Source of the DNA: Capronia americana
Lineage: Eukaryota; Ascomycota; Eurotiomycetes; Chaetothyriales; Herpotrichiellaceae
DNA: 64,000 bases
NCBI GenBank assembly: GCA_016110215.1
Contig: JADWQD010000009.1
Location: 1-64,000, forward strand
Reading direction: 5' to 3'
The first letter of the stretch is position 1, and the number at the start of each line of letters is the position of its first letter. Shown here piece by piece: positions 51,481 through 62,552 of the stretch. The notes below the pieces were generated by a model. It was not told where the DNA came from, did no database searches, and saw nothing but the letters and a program-made list of their open reading frames with translations. The position numbers and the translations under genes were made by a program.

Positions 51481-54307
51481 CAGGCTTTCATCTGCCTGTG
51501 CAAGCACACAGATGATTAAAGATAAACAACTGCATTGTCACTGTCAGTTCAACAGCTTGTCCATCGGGACGTTGGGCTCCACAGCTGCTGTCCCCGCCAC
51601 CTCGACAGCCTTCAGCGCATTGAAGAGGGTGCTGACGCTGATAGAACGTCGACAGTCGGTTGGGTAAGTGTTATTCCTTGAGGTCTGGAAGGTACGGAAC
51701 GGATGGAGGCGGCTGTAGTAGACTCTGACCGCGTGTGAGATTTCCGCGACAGCTTCCTTCAGTCATGTAGAGCCCCCGTATCAAGCGCTGAGCTAGATGG
51801 TGCGACATGCTGGTTGTTTCTTGCCAGGCGCCGACCTGATACTGCCATGATCCGCTAGGAGAATGCGTCGAGTGTGGGATCTGGTTGCCAGGATTGCTTT
51901 GCCACAGTTTTGTGTGCTCGATCGAGCGAGCAAAGCTTCCCGGGGTCGAGCTGCCATCTCTCCAGCCCTCGGCACTCGCACTCGCACGCGGCCTCTAAGG
52001 GGTACATACAGGGACAACGTCGTTTGCTCCGTCCTGCAGTCGCCATCTGAGCCTCCCTCATGTCATCGCCTCGGCGCAGGCACATTTTGTAGACTTCTGC
52101 GCGGCGTTGATATCTCATACCGGCCGAGCGTGCTCCTGATCAGTTTGAGGTCCTCGTGTCTGAAGCTGTCGGTGTTCGTGGCGGAAAGAGGACGTCCGAG
52201 AGTCTTGCAACACGCTGCGCGAAAGACATTCAAGTTTCGGGACTGCCTCGACGCCCGTTGCCGAATGCTGAAGCATGCGCTCTGGGGACAAATGCGAACA
52301 TACTCGGCGCGGAATCTTGGGACCCCTCCAAAGTCCATTTCCAGTTTCCAGACTCGAGCGTCCAGCGCTGTTTGATCCGAACCATGAAAGAGCCATTTTT
52401 GACCCTTGGCTGTGCAATGCCCAAGCAGCGGGAGCATGGCATACTGAGCCTGTGTCGGCACCCGTAACATGGCCCGGGTTCCTGGTTTATGGCCTTTCAC
52501 AGGTTAGGAAGGACCCAATTCCGGATTCTCCTGCTTGGTTATTGTTACTCGGAGTCCCGCCAGCCCTCCCCCTGCCTAGGTACGCCAGGAAAAATACTGC
52601 TCGAACCATCTCTTTTGCGCGGACCCAAGGTCGGATTGGTCCAAGAAAAACGAACTTCCTGCAAAATCCGAAATTCGTCCTGTCAGAGAGGCGCAACTCG
52701 CACTCACGACAACTTGCAATTTGTTCACACAAACACCGCCGTCTTGCATTTCGCCATTGGCCTGCTCACATCGCTGGTGACAATCCTGGCCATGGTCATA
52801 TCCCCGTTGATCTTCATCGCCTGTGTCATCTGGGTTGAGAAATGCATCCGTTCTGATGGGTTGCCAAATGACAGCGCCAGAGCAGCAGGCCAATGGGGAT
52901 TCCTCATGCAAATTCTGGTGGTCATAGTCGCTGCGCTTTCGGAGGCTAGCGTCTTGAGCCGACATCAGTCGCGACATTCAGGGAATCAGATTGCAATCTT
53001 GCAGAGCTCGAACAGCTCGTAGAGGACAAGAGAAGGAGAAGAATGCGGAAAGGCTGGACAGAAAGAGGAGAGGAGCGGGATCAGGTTGGTTGGTCGAGAT
53101 GACCGGCTGCGAGGAGTGCAGGACAGGTGGGAAAGGGTCGGGTAAAGCCTATCTATGTCTGAAGCGGCTTCTTCTCGTCACTAACGAGCACATGTTCGAG
53201 TAAGATTCAAGATCCGTGCCCTTTTGCGGGCCGCTGAGTCTGAGGATATTACGGCGTGCGATCGTCGTGGGCGTAATGGTCGCTGATGCTGTGAGCAGAG
53301 AGTGCACTATGAGGCAGGTTGGCCTCTTTGCCAACCCCTAGATGGAGCCAGAAAAGCGTACGACTGATGAGGTCGTGGCCATAGAAAACAGTGAGAGAAA
53401 AGGAAGCGTCAAGCTCGAGAAGAGTATGTAAGAGGAGAAACAAAGCCACGAGCGCAGAACTGACCGGATTCCGGTCTAGTCAAGCTCCTGCTATGCAGGC
53501 GCAAGCAAGGCCGAGTCAAGCAGATGACGTGCGTGATGGACACCTTACGGTAATGGGCACAATGATACATGTAATGATCGGATCACCCAGTCAATAATGT
53601 ACTGGTAGCACGCACGAGGAGGGAAAGGAGAGTATCCCACCACTCGCGTTGCGTCGAAACTTCGTGTCGTACATGGTACTGCCATCACAGCACGGGGTGC
53701 GTCTGGAGGGAGGCGAGTGGCCGTCCCAAGCTGCAGCAGCGAACAGGGTTGTGCCTTTTGAAGAAGTACTTAGCCAACGACGCTCGGGTTCTCGGCTGCG
53801 ATCTTTGCTTTTCACATGTTAGAGCCAAGCTTGGTATTCTCACCTGCATTACAATAGTCGAATGCAGCTGAAATTCCTGCGATGTGGAAAGGGCGCGCGG
53901 GAACAGTCTCTCCCCTCCCGGTCGGAACTTGAACCATCCAGACTTCAAGTTGTTGACAGGCGTATCACGATCTGGGGCCTACTCTTCTTGGTGACTGACT
54001 GGCGACTTGACAATGCGCGAACCAAGGCCTCGCATTACCCCGGATTGCGTGACCACATGTGTACTTGCCGTACAAACCCCAAGCCCCGAGTTTGTCAACT
54101 ATTAGGTACAAAGAGGAGCGGGAACGGATGCAAAATCGGGCAACTTTTATGTGTCTTTATCATCACATCGTACAGTACGTGGGCAGCGCTAGATACTATA
54201 CGTTTCCCTTTAAGCCAGCTAGCATCTAGTCTCACTGGGGGAACATGCATTGTAGATAAGTGTGTACATCTCACACAGAAGTGTAGTATTATAATTGCAG
54301 GTGAGAA
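51481..54307. other. 2.8 kb without a firm gene
   Basis: Several overlapping frames of 70-180 codons. The plus frame 52489-53022 has two hydrophobic segments (TSLVTILAMVISPLIFIACV and MQILVVIVAAL) and may be a fungal membrane-protein remnant; its N-terminal half is not convincing. Nothing else recognised. Confidence 0.4.
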
Positions 54308-54515
54308 ACCACTAGTGTATCGTGGTTAGAGATAGGCGACCACTAGTGTGTCGTGATTGCAGATAAGCAGCCACTAGTGCGGATGGATATAGATAAACAA
54401 CCACTAGTAGTTTGGTGTGGCTCCAGATAAGCAACCACTAGTGTATCGTTGCAGATAAGCGACCACTAGCGTATCACAAATCTAGATAAGCAATCACTAG
54501 TGTATTGTAGCGAGT
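54308..54515. repeat. degenerate ~30-bp satellite, ACCACTAGTG type
   Basis: About seven units, each with CCACTAGTGT followed by a variable part and AGATAAGC. Units vary from about 25 to 35 bases, so this is an old array. Confidence 0.85.
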
Positions 54516-54640
54516 CAACCACTCTTGCTGCATCATGTCGCTCGCGTCTGAATCGGCGACCGCTATGACTTGGAGGAGCGACGGCTTCGTGGTAAGAAGT
54601 CGTGACTATCAGATGTGGCCTTCTCGTCTTCGACTTTTTC

Positions 54641-55077
54641 CTAGTAATCCGATTCGGTCGACGTTAGGCTAGCTAGGAAGGAAGCAAGAACAAATTCCGC
54701 GGGAATGTACCCAAAAGTTTCGCCAGGGATTCCTACCTCGAAATCCTCAGCTCCCTTGACGATCTCGCAAAGCTCTTCGCCCGAAATAACGATGGTCTGG
54801 TAACGGAGGGCGTTGGGCAGGCAGCTACCAGGTGTGATTTTATCCACTGAAATTGCCAGGCCAGCAGCACCACCGCCAGGCTCTCCCGTCACGTCTCGAA
54901 TTGTCTGCATCTAGAGCTTACATTAGTATAAGCGACTACTGCTGTAGACCCGTAACATACCTGACAAGTCCTTTTAGCTTTCAAGACTGTCGACTGGCCT
55001 TTGTGGACAAACTCAGGCGTCCAAAGTTTTGGATATGCTGCCTGCGAATCTCCATCCAGTCTCAAGGTGACAAACAA
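54641..55077 (-). CDS. hypothetical protein, last two exons
   Basis: Exon 54961 upward to at least about 55077 (VTLRLDGDSQAAYPKLWTPE), a 50-nt intron 54960-54911 with GTATGT donor and CTAAT branch, and the last exon 54910-54641 (MQTIRDVTGEPGGGAAGLAI to SLTSTESDY). The last 90 residues look soluble (VISGEELCEIVKGAEDFEVG). The 5' part is unclear: a stop lies just upstream in frame, and a minus frame at 55442-55110 (VDFVLPRTVSRTITDSPG) may belong to the same gene. Family unknown. May be a pseudogene. Confidence 0.4.
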
Positions 55078-55109
55078 GCAATATCAAACTCTTGCTCAAT
55101 GGGTCTGCC

Positions 55110-55629
55110 CTATGCACCAGGGCTGTCTGTTATGGTGCGAGACACTGTGCGTGGCAGGACAAAGTCTACCTTTGAGGCTGCAGGTGCAAAAATTATCGTC
55201 CCTCGCCAGAACATCCTCTCGGGACCTTTATCGTTACAGACCTTTGTCAAGAGTCGCTTGTGAGCCACCGGAGTCATGACTAAGCCATTCTGAGGTGTGG
55301 CTGTGCGATCCCGCACATTGAGGACACAAGCTGACAAATGCGTCACGTCATAACTACATTTACGCCTTTGTATGTGTCCCTCACCGTAACCCCGCACTCG
55401 GCCAAGCCAGCCGCCGCACTTTCTGCCTTCGAGCTTTCTCACCCATTCTCACTGCAAATCCTGGAGGGCTTCTGTCTTATCGATTCCTCCATCCTACTCT
55501 ATCATTAGAATCAGACGTTTCCTTTCGACCAATGTTCGACGCGTTCGCTATTGTCGGTACGCACCTCGAACCAGGTGACCGACCAACCACTCCTCCACAG
55601 CACGAGCATCCGTCTTGCGTCGACGAGCC
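55110..55629. other. possible 5' part of the 54641 gene, then intergenic
   Basis: The minus frame 55442-55110 is open and plausible but cannot be joined cleanly. The last part must hold the promoter of the F-box gene. Confidence 0.35.
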
Positions 55630-56811
55630 ATGATCGGCCTATTTGCTTGCCTGAGGCGCATTTGCGTGCCCCTTCTTTCACCATCATCTGCGTTATCCGA
55701 CCGCGCACCTTTCGAAGATGCCTCCTTCACGGCTGTCGATCCAACAGAGGAGGTAGTAGCGGTGCCAGGCCTCGCACGGCTGCCGCTGGAAGTCCTTCTA
55801 CAAGTCATGCAGTATCTACCGGTCGAGTCAGCTGCCGCGGTCGCCTTGATTTCGAAATACCACTACGTGGCGTTGAAGCAGTATGCTCTTGCTGGCCTCA
55901 GTGACGGGGCTGGCAAAAAGCGCTTTCTTCGTCTCCTGGAGGTGGATCTGCCGGAGCATATCGCCTGTTACTGCTGTGATATACTCTATCGTTGGAAGTT
56001 GATTCGGCGATGGCCGCGGTATGAGTGTCCTGGACGACGTGTCCGTCGGGCGTCCGAGGTACACACCGTTGGAGAAGATTACTGCCCAGAGCATTCTCCT
56101 CATCAGCTACCCCTCGGAACCGTCGCTGCCTTCTTGAGGGGGCACGAGCGAGGCCCTGCCTACGGCCCACAAATTGAAGAACTTCACCATAAATGCGATC
56201 CCACACTGCCGCGGCACCGCTTGACCCCAGCTGTAACGCGAGATACGGCGGCGCGGGTCGTCAATGGGAAGCTACTACTTCGGACATTCTACAGTTTGCA
56301 ACTCTCCTTGCGGCAACCTCTGGCACACCAGCTCGACCAGCTGGGGTTCATTGGCTGTAGCCATTCTCCTGGCAATCTTCCTGGTCTCGTTATGGACGCT
56401 ATCGACCACCTCGGCAGTCCCTCCAAAGCACCACGGTGTTACGATTATATCAATTGCTCAGTATGTGCAACAGATCTGCGTGTTGCGGTCCTGGCTACAG
56501 AAAGTGATCAGTTAGTGGCGCAAATAAGCACGTGGCAATGCTACGGGGGGCGTGACATCGATCAAGAAGACGAACCAGTCCAGTTGATGTTCGGCTACGG
56601 TTTTGCTTTCAAGCACAAGGGGTGGACGCGAGACTATACACAGGCTCCTATAAGCCGAAATCTTGAGCTACTATACAATGAGAGCCTCGGTGTGGGTGGC
56701 AGTCTCACCAACGGGCTGCAACAACGGCACAGATGGCTGCATTGGTGGACTTGGTGCCGTGAATTTGGCAAGGACATTCCGTATTCTTACGACTACGTCG
56801 GCCCTGATTGA
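55630..56811 (+). CDS. F-box domain protein (393 aa)
   Basis: Single exon from the ATG in GAGCCATGATC. Residues 43-80 (LARLPLEVLLQVMQYLPVES and AAAVALISKYHYVAL) match the fungal F-box: LP.EvL..i..yLp......l.l.sk. Next comes a Cys-containing stretch (LPEHIACYCCDILYRWK) typical of fungal F-box proteins, then a long C-terminal region without a repeat I recognise; this would be the substrate-binding part. Such proteins link targets to an SCF ubiquitin ligase through Skp1. Intact frame and ordinary fungal codon use. Large, fast-evolving F-box families are common in ascomycetes, so a specific partner cannot be given. Confidence 0.75.
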   Translation: MIGLFACLRRICVPLLSPSSALSDRAPFEDASFTAVDPTEEVVAVPGLARLPLEVLLQVMQYLPVESAAAVALISKYHYVALKQYALAGLSDGAGKKRFLRLLEVDLPEHIACYCCDILYRWKLIRRWPRYECPGRRVRRASEVHTVGEDYCPEHSPHQLPLGTVAAFLRGHERGPAYGPQIEELHHKCDPTLPRHRLTPAVTRDTAARVVNGKLLLRTFYSLQLSLRQPLAHQLDQLGFIGCSHSPGNLPGLVMDAIDHLGSPSKAPRCYDYINCSVCATDLRVAVLATESDQLVAQISTWQCYGGRDIDQEDEPVQLMFGYGFAFKHKGWTRDYTQAPISRNLELLYNESLGVGGSLTNGLQQRHRWLHWWTWCREFGKDIPYSYDYVGPD

Positions 56812-57028
56812 AAGAATAATTTCCATGGACGGAAAGTTATTGCGCAAAACCTTGAATATGCCGCACACACGCGAAGAGCGCCGGGATGCGTGCCACGAGG
56901 GTAGCAATCGTGTCGCTGTATCTGTTGGAGCTCGCGGCCTAAGTCTTACCGTCGTTTTATGTGCGTAGTCAGCCCGTGCTGATGGCCGTGAGCGGCGTCT
57001 CGCACCTGCCCCTGCACCGTGTCTGTGG

Positions 57029-57391
57029 TCATGCTCCCGTCCGCGACACCTCCTCGGTCGCTATATCGTCAAAGCTATGGCCCCGTTCGTGCGCGTGCCA
57101 GTATGCATAGTCGCAATGCCAGAGAAGGTTGATGATGTGGCCCACGGCCGTCTCCGGATTTGCGTAGAACGATACCACACGGAGCACAGACGACGTGTTC
57201 GCGTTCGTGGGCGAGCACTTGACGCGTGGCATGAAGGGGATTGCAGTTATGACCGATACCATGTGCCAGTTTGTAACATCCATGCAATTGAGGAATGGGA
57301 TCTTTTGCTCCGAGCAGACGTCCTCTGTCCGGATGATCTCCATTGGAGATACCGATGATTGAAAGACCACGTACCGTTTGGGTGCTGCCAA
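57029..57391 (-). CDS. unknown protein of coding island F
   Basis: Open frame; the coding part from MEIIRTEDVCSEQKIPF through MPRVKCSPTNANTSSVL and GHIINLLWHCDYAYWHAHER shows the C/G third-position bias of the other islands. Contains Cys, several Asn-x-Ser/Thr sites and no clear membrane helix. Unrecognised. Starts 200 bases after the F-box gene, on the other strand. Confidence 0.4.
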   Translation of the reverse strand: MAAPKRYVVFQSSVSPMEIIRTEDVCSEQKIPFLNCMDVTNWHMVSVITAIPFMPRVKCSPTNANTSSVLRVVSFYANPETAVGHIINLLWHCDYAYWHAHERGHSFDDIATEEVSRTGA

Positions 57392-58455
57392 CCTTCGTTC
57401 CCCCCCAATGGCCTATGCGCCTTCCACATTGTGGAGGCAATGACGAAAGCCCTCAACTGTTGCCACGGAAGTCGCCATTAAGTGGAGCTCTGTTTTGGTC
57501 AGTTTACGGTTGGGCCCTTCACGGCGGCCTCGATGACAAGAGATTGGACACCGACAATGGCCGTCAAACAGATGCACCACATGAAAAGATATGCCCGAGG
57601 TTATGATCGGGGCTCGTGAGTCCGCACCACCATGAACACGTTGACGATCGTCTACATGTGGGAGACCATTGACGCGAGTGTGCTCCAGGCGCAGGACCCA
57701 GGACCCACCCCGAGGGAAAGCAGTAGTCGGTCGGCTACACGTTCCTGGACATGGTCAACAGCATCACCGATCACCCCCCAATCTAATGCGGCCTCGGCTG
57801 GCAGTGCTATCCTTGCGGGTGGCTACTCTACCGTAGTGCCAATGTTGTGCTATCTCCCGACGTAGTGATGTTGTCCTTTGTGCTGTCCAATTCATTGCTG
57901 TCCTTCACTTTCCTTACTGCCTAAGGTTGTGCTTGTGCTAGCTACAGTCGATCCATCGATGGAGATTCCCATGATCCGACCAGCCCGCATCGCTCGCCCC
58001 GTTGCCAGGACCGACAAGGACTGCTGCAGACGTTCAGAACGGTGCCAGTCCAGGTGAGCCTTACATATCCCAAGTCGTACGTATACGTATACTAATGTCT
58101 TTTCTCAAGGCAGGCTAACCGTGCTCGACGACGACCAGCTGGTTCATACCCACGATGCTACTGCCTCTGACTACGAGCCCCCCCCCTCTCCCTCCACACC
58201 CCCCAACAACTCTCGAAGCCGCACATCCGGCACGTCTCAGCGGTTCGTCCCTAGCTTTATCTGGAGGAACTGTCGCGCCGGGCACAGATGATAGAAAGAA
58301 TTCTCTAGATGGCCTGAGGAAGGACAACACGGACAACCATGCTGGCAACAGGAAAGAAGGAGGTGGAAATAGATCACACCAAGACAACGCCTGTCACACT
58401 GGTATCCTCGCCAGAGCCTATGGTAGTAGCGAGTGTCTCTGACAGTGACATGGGT
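57392..58455. other. island F remnants, then no gene
   Basis: Plus-strand pieces MNTLTIVYMWETIDASVLQA (57632-57691) and, in another frame, VGYTFLDMVNSITDHPP (about 57730-57780) and VVMLSFVLSNSLLSFTFL (about 57860-57915) carry the island bias. Beyond 57930 nothing; a C-run at 58180-58205. Confidence 0.4.
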
Positions 58456-59172
58456 TTAAATGCGCCGGCATCTGTTGGCTGAATCCACGACATTGTTGCC
58501 GGGCTTCAAGAGACCTTCGGCATCGTACGGTGGCTGAGACTCGCCGGTTGGAAGACTCTGAAATGTTCGGCGGAAGAGTCTGCCGGAGTCCACTGCAGCG
58601 TGCCATGTGCAAGTACAAGGATCCCACGCGTGGCCAGGAACGTGGACAAATTGCACCCCAGAGCGACGGCACACGTGATGACCGTCAATATCAGAGCTTG
58701 ACTTCTTCTGACCGGTACACCGCTTGAAAAGACCAACTTGGTTGCGCTGTGGTTGATCCCGGGCTTCCTCCCATCTGGTCAAGATGTGTTGTATGCGTTG
58801 GTGCCCGAGGTACTTCGCCCCGCGTTCGTCTCCTCGATCATGACTTCCTTGGCGTTCAACCAACTTCTCAATAGTCTCCTCCTCGAGCAAGGTGATGATC
58901 ATACAGGGCTGCATGGTGGTGTGTTCGGCGTGCCTGGTCAACTTGTACAGCCACTCCACGCCGCACTCCACGCCGCACTCCACGCCGCACTCCACGCCGC
59001 ACTCCACGCCGCACTCCACGCCGCACTCCACGCCGCACTCCACGCCGCGCGAGGGTGTCTGGTCATGGGTCGTGGTCGCAGCGGCCGTGACATGACCAGC
59101 CTGGATATGCACACCTCTATACATCTCCCCGTCGCTACACACGTTGCCGGGCCCGTTCATGTCGCTCACCAA
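58456..59172 (-). pseudogene. coding island G, segments around a 12-bp repeat
   Basis: The minus strand is open for 238 codons from MVSDMNGPGNVCSDGEMY. The first part (to TTTHDQTPSR) and the part after the repeat (MIITLLEEETIEKLVERQG) keep island codon bias. Between them the 12-bp repeat encodes eight Gly-Val-Glu-Cys units. In another frame FSSGVPVRRSQALILTVITC and VALGCNLSTFLATRGILVL look like a membrane segment, so a frame change is likely near 58730. Family unknown. Confidence 0.35.
58952..59050. repeat. 12-bp minisatellite (CACTCCACGCCG)n
   Basis: About eight perfect copies; a multiple of three, so the reading frame is kept on both strands. Confidence 0.95.
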
Positions 59173-59199
59173 ACTCGAGGGTCTTTACATGTGCATGGT

Positions 59200-59445
59200 A
59201 TTGCTCGGCGCGTGTCCGGGCAACACCAACGGCTCGGCATCCACGCCGCGAGCGCAGATCACGGGGGCCTGGAGATCATCGTGAGCCGCGAGTTCCGTGC
59301 ATGCCTGCGACCACTACCTGGGTGTGATTGGCAATGCATTTGGGCGTGGGGTCGTTACTAGACTCCCCCATCAACTCGACGAAGTGTGAGCAACAGGTCC
59401 AGATCGTGAACGTGATGTTGCACACGACGAACGTGCTCATCTACT
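59200..59445 (-). pseudogene. coding island G, ectodomain-like segment
   Basis: The minus strand reads STFVVCNITFTIWTCCSHFV, ELMGESSNDPTPKC and IANHTQVVVAGMHG, with C/G third positions, four Cys and two N-glycosylation sites, then a stop. Looks like part of a secreted or surface protein. Unrecognised. Confidence 0.4.
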
Positions 59446-59499
59446 CGCTTGGCTTGCGGGCTTTCGATCGGCGACGCGTGCAGACTCTACCACACGGAT

Positions 59500-59990
59500 C
59501 ATCCAGCTCCCTAGAGCAGCGACTGCGAAGGGTATGTTGGTATGTTGATATCACGAACCCTACCAACGTTTGTCAAACATATCAGTCCATTCGTCTTTTG
59601 AGCATTAGATTGGGCCGGACAAAGGTCAAAGGACAACGAAAACCTCCCTGACCGAAGAGGTACAGGCATTTCTGTCACCTCTAGTTTCGTGTTGTGATTG
59701 ATTTACTCTCAAAGTGAATTTCTCCGTGTGAACTGCGCGTCGGTGGCCGTGAATCAGCAGCCATTCCGCGCGAGGCTCCGTACATAAATCTCCCAATTCA
59801 TCGCAACTGCTGCGCCTCCTCCTCCTCTTCCTCTCGGTAGGTTCACAACAAGCAGAGCAACCCAAAGATCAACAAATGCCATCTGAATTGCTCTTAAATC
59901 ATCGCGTGTCCTGAAAGCCGCGATCAGATTGTCTTCTCTGAAAGACATTGCTGGTCCCGCCGTCGCGGCCGCGACCTCATCTTGTTGGTT
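59500..59990. other. no recognisable gene; promoter region of the next gene
   Basis: CCTCCTCCTCCTCTTCCTCT tract at 59814-59835; no clear TATA box (TACATAAAT at 59780). Confidence 0.45.
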
Positions 59991-61263
59991 ATGGCTGTGA
60001 AGACCAGACCAAGAGACAAGATGGCCGCCTCAGACGCTTCGACTTCCACGCCCCATGCGGTTCCCTTGCCTGCGGACGTGACCTCCATCCTCGACTGCCC
60101 TGTCCGTCAACCCATCTCTGTCACCCAAGACGTCAAGATCTACGAGGCAGGCACATCCCCCCAAGACGAGGACACTCCCCTCCTTGAGGAGCTAGAAGTG
60201 CCTCAGGACCAAGCAGACGAAGTACGGACATATCTCAGAGCCCTCGTGGCTGGTCGTGGTTCAGGCTTTGACCAGCCCCGAGATTACCACGTATCTCTGA
60301 GTTCCTGGTTCGGGCTGTCCGATGATATTGATTCGTGCAGGGAAAAGTAAGCTCTTCCACGACGCTACCCGAGCCACATATACTTATATGACATGTAGGC
60401 TCAGATTTAAGATCGCGTACGACGCGTCCGAGTCACTCCTCACAATCTACCCGATGGCTGGCGCGATCCACCGCACCGTCCAGAAATGGCTCTTTGAACG
60501 CGCAGTGTTGGAGGAGGTCAACTTGGACTTGCCGGCAAAGAGAGAAATTAAGTTACAATATGAGGATGATTTCGAAGAGTTCGAGGGCGAATGGGAACAC
60601 TCAGTAAAAGTACCAGACTTTGGTAGTGGATGGTACCATGGTGCCAATATGATCCAGCTACACACAGCTTTCGAAGTTGGCGTGTCTCAGTCCACTGAGA
60701 GTCTACTTCGCGCCAAGGACCTTTACTTGGAGGGTTCAACTGAAGTCTCCCAGGTGGTCTTGGTCGATATCATCGAGACCCCTCGATATCAACGCCCAGG
60801 GAACTTGGACATCGACGAGTTGCGGGATATTGACCGCTCGAGGTTTGAACACGACCCAGAACAAGGCACGGTATGGTACAAGGGCGTTCAGTGGGTCGGC
60901 CGACTCTCGATTTCCTGGCAAGTTTGGAACCGAGACGAACCGACAGAGCCTGTGTTCCACGCGACTCTCCATCCAAACGACACCGAAACCCATCTCCCAT
61001 TCTTCGACATCCCAGCTTCGGTTGAATCAAGCGTCAAAGCTGTTACAATCAAGCCAGCGGACATCCACCTTCTTTGGCAGGATCTTCTAAACGACACAGC
61101 CCGTACGCAGGCGCATATCCGGATGAAGAAATATGTGAAGTATGTCACAGAACGCAGAAAGCAGGCAGCATTGATCGCCGAGCAGAAGGATCAAGCACAG
61201 AAGAATCGACAGCGGGGCAAAGAGGCACGAGAAGCACGATGGAGACGTCGGTCGGGAGTTTGA
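59991..61263 (+). CDS. PD-(D/E)XK nuclease-like protein, Uma2-like core (406 aa, two exons)
   Basis: Exons 59991-60346 and 60399-61263; the 52-nt intron has a GTAAGC donor and TGTAG acceptor, and without it the frame stops at once. A second ATG at 60021 is also possible. The core resembles the gene at 4084: IAYDASESLLTIYPMAG, His143 (GAIHRTVQKW), P191-D192 (KVPDFGSGWYHG) and E211-x-G213 (TAFEVGVSQSTE), then VVLVDIIETPRYQRP, equivalent to VLMNIIEDPQYKYP there. The C-terminus is a long charged helix (KYVTERRKQAALIAEQKDQA) ending REARWRRRSGV. Frame intact. Fold assignment is strong by pattern; nuclease activity is inference. Confidence 0.8.
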
Positions 61264-61433
61264 AATCCATCGATAACAAACACAAGGGATGGAATGATCG
61301 ACGCTCTTCTTGGAGCCTGTGCTTGGAGGAAGTGTGGCCTCACCAACGGATGGCACCTCAATCGCAGGGTCCAGGGCTTCGTCTCAGCGGCACCTCAACG
61401 GAGCAACCGTGGTTACGTGCCACAGTGTTGTGT

Positions 61434-61650
61434 CGGGAGCGTGCGGTTTCTTTTGTTTCGTTCTGTTTCCTTTCCTACCACGGAAAGCATGGCCCCAGTG
61501 GGCTCCCTGTTCCAGACAGCCGAGAGCCAGGTGTTCTCGTAGCTAGTACTTGTGGTGCGCGGTTTCCTTTGTTTCCCTTCTTACTGTGGAAAGGCACGGC
61601 CCCCGTGGGCTGCCAGTTGTAGATAGCTGAGAGCTCGTCCCTCCTCGCTA
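61434..61650 (+). repeat. imperfect ~115-bp tandem duplication
   Basis: 61434-61548 and 61553-61650 share GTGCGGTTTCTTTTGTTTC-type starts, CGGAAAGCATGGCCCCAGTG against TGGAAAGGCACGGCCCCCGT, and GCTAGTAC/GCTAGCAC ends. Old, diverged. Lies 170 bases after the preceding gene. Confidence 0.6.
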
Positions 61651-62187
61651 GCACTCAAATACATGATTCAGAGGACTTGCCAGGACGTTGATGTCTGAGT
61701 CTGCCAGGCTTGTAGACCTTTCCGGTTTTTTGACGAGCAGCGCGGAGGACAAGTGCGTCCGCACCCTTCACCACACTCGACAACCACCCCAGTCATTGTT
61801 CATCCGTAGAGCTCTCGGAGGAGATGTCACGGGACCACATCCTATCAAGAAAAGGGGAAAGGCCGTCCGTCCGTCCGTAGTAGTATACTTTGCTCGGCAA
61901 CTTCAGCACAAGGCGTGGCCACACCCGGACACGACCGAGCACGATCGAGTATGACAGGATCGGAAGTTTACGTTGGGTAATATGTACTAATGTAACTGAC
62001 TGCATCAAGACACGATGAATCTACGCCGTTACCTATGATAGGTATGTGGGTGGGGCCTGCATGATGAGCCTGGCATGACACCGCGCATGACTCACTCTGC
62101 ATGTGTGTGTGTGCGTGTGTGTCCTAGCCTAACAATCCAACAATCCTGGTGTGACGATGTCTGCGGACCGGGGGTTTTTGGGGATCA
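61651..62187. other. no recognisable gene
   Basis: GT-rich simple sequence at 62101-62122; otherwise nothing. Confidence 0.5.
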
Positions 62188-62400
62188 GCTACCGAGTACT
62201 CACTANNNNNNNNNNNNNNNNNNNNNNNNNNNNNNNNNNNNNNNNNNNNNNNNNNNNNNNNNNNNNNNNNNNNNNNNNNNNNNNNNNNNNNNNNNNNNNN
62301 NNCTCGTACAAGGTACTCACTCGTACAAGGTACTCACTCGTACAAGGTACTCACTCGTACAAGGTACTCACTCGTACAAGGTACTCACTCGTACAAGGGC
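62188..62400. repeat. 17-bp tandem repeat containing the assembly gap
   Basis: Copies of CTCGTACAAGGTACTCA run from the right edge of the N-block to 62397, and the bases left of the gap (GTACTCACTA) fit the same array. The gap (62206-62302, 97 N) is therefore an uncollapsed or mis-sized satellite. Confidence 0.9.
62206..62302. other. assembly gap (97 N)
   Basis: Run of N. Any frame drawn through it is meaningless. Confidence 1.
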
Positions 62401-62467
62401 TCGTACACCCAGCTGGGTATTAAGGTTTCGGATATCGGAGCCGGGCATCGGATCGAATCGGATCGAA

Positions 62468-62552
62468 TCGCGCTTATCTAACATCGCTTATCTGACAGTT
62501 GCATCTCGCTTATCTGACCTCGCTTATCTGACATTTGCATATCGCTTATCTG
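62468..62552. repeat. TCGCTTATCTGAC short repeat
   Basis: Five interspersed copies of CGCTTATCT with spacers of 4 to 12 bases. Confidence 0.8.

Noticed and set aside
58952..59050. His-Ala-Ala-Leu repeat protein on the plus strand
   Set aside because: Same minisatellite in the other direction; the biased flanks favour the minus strand.
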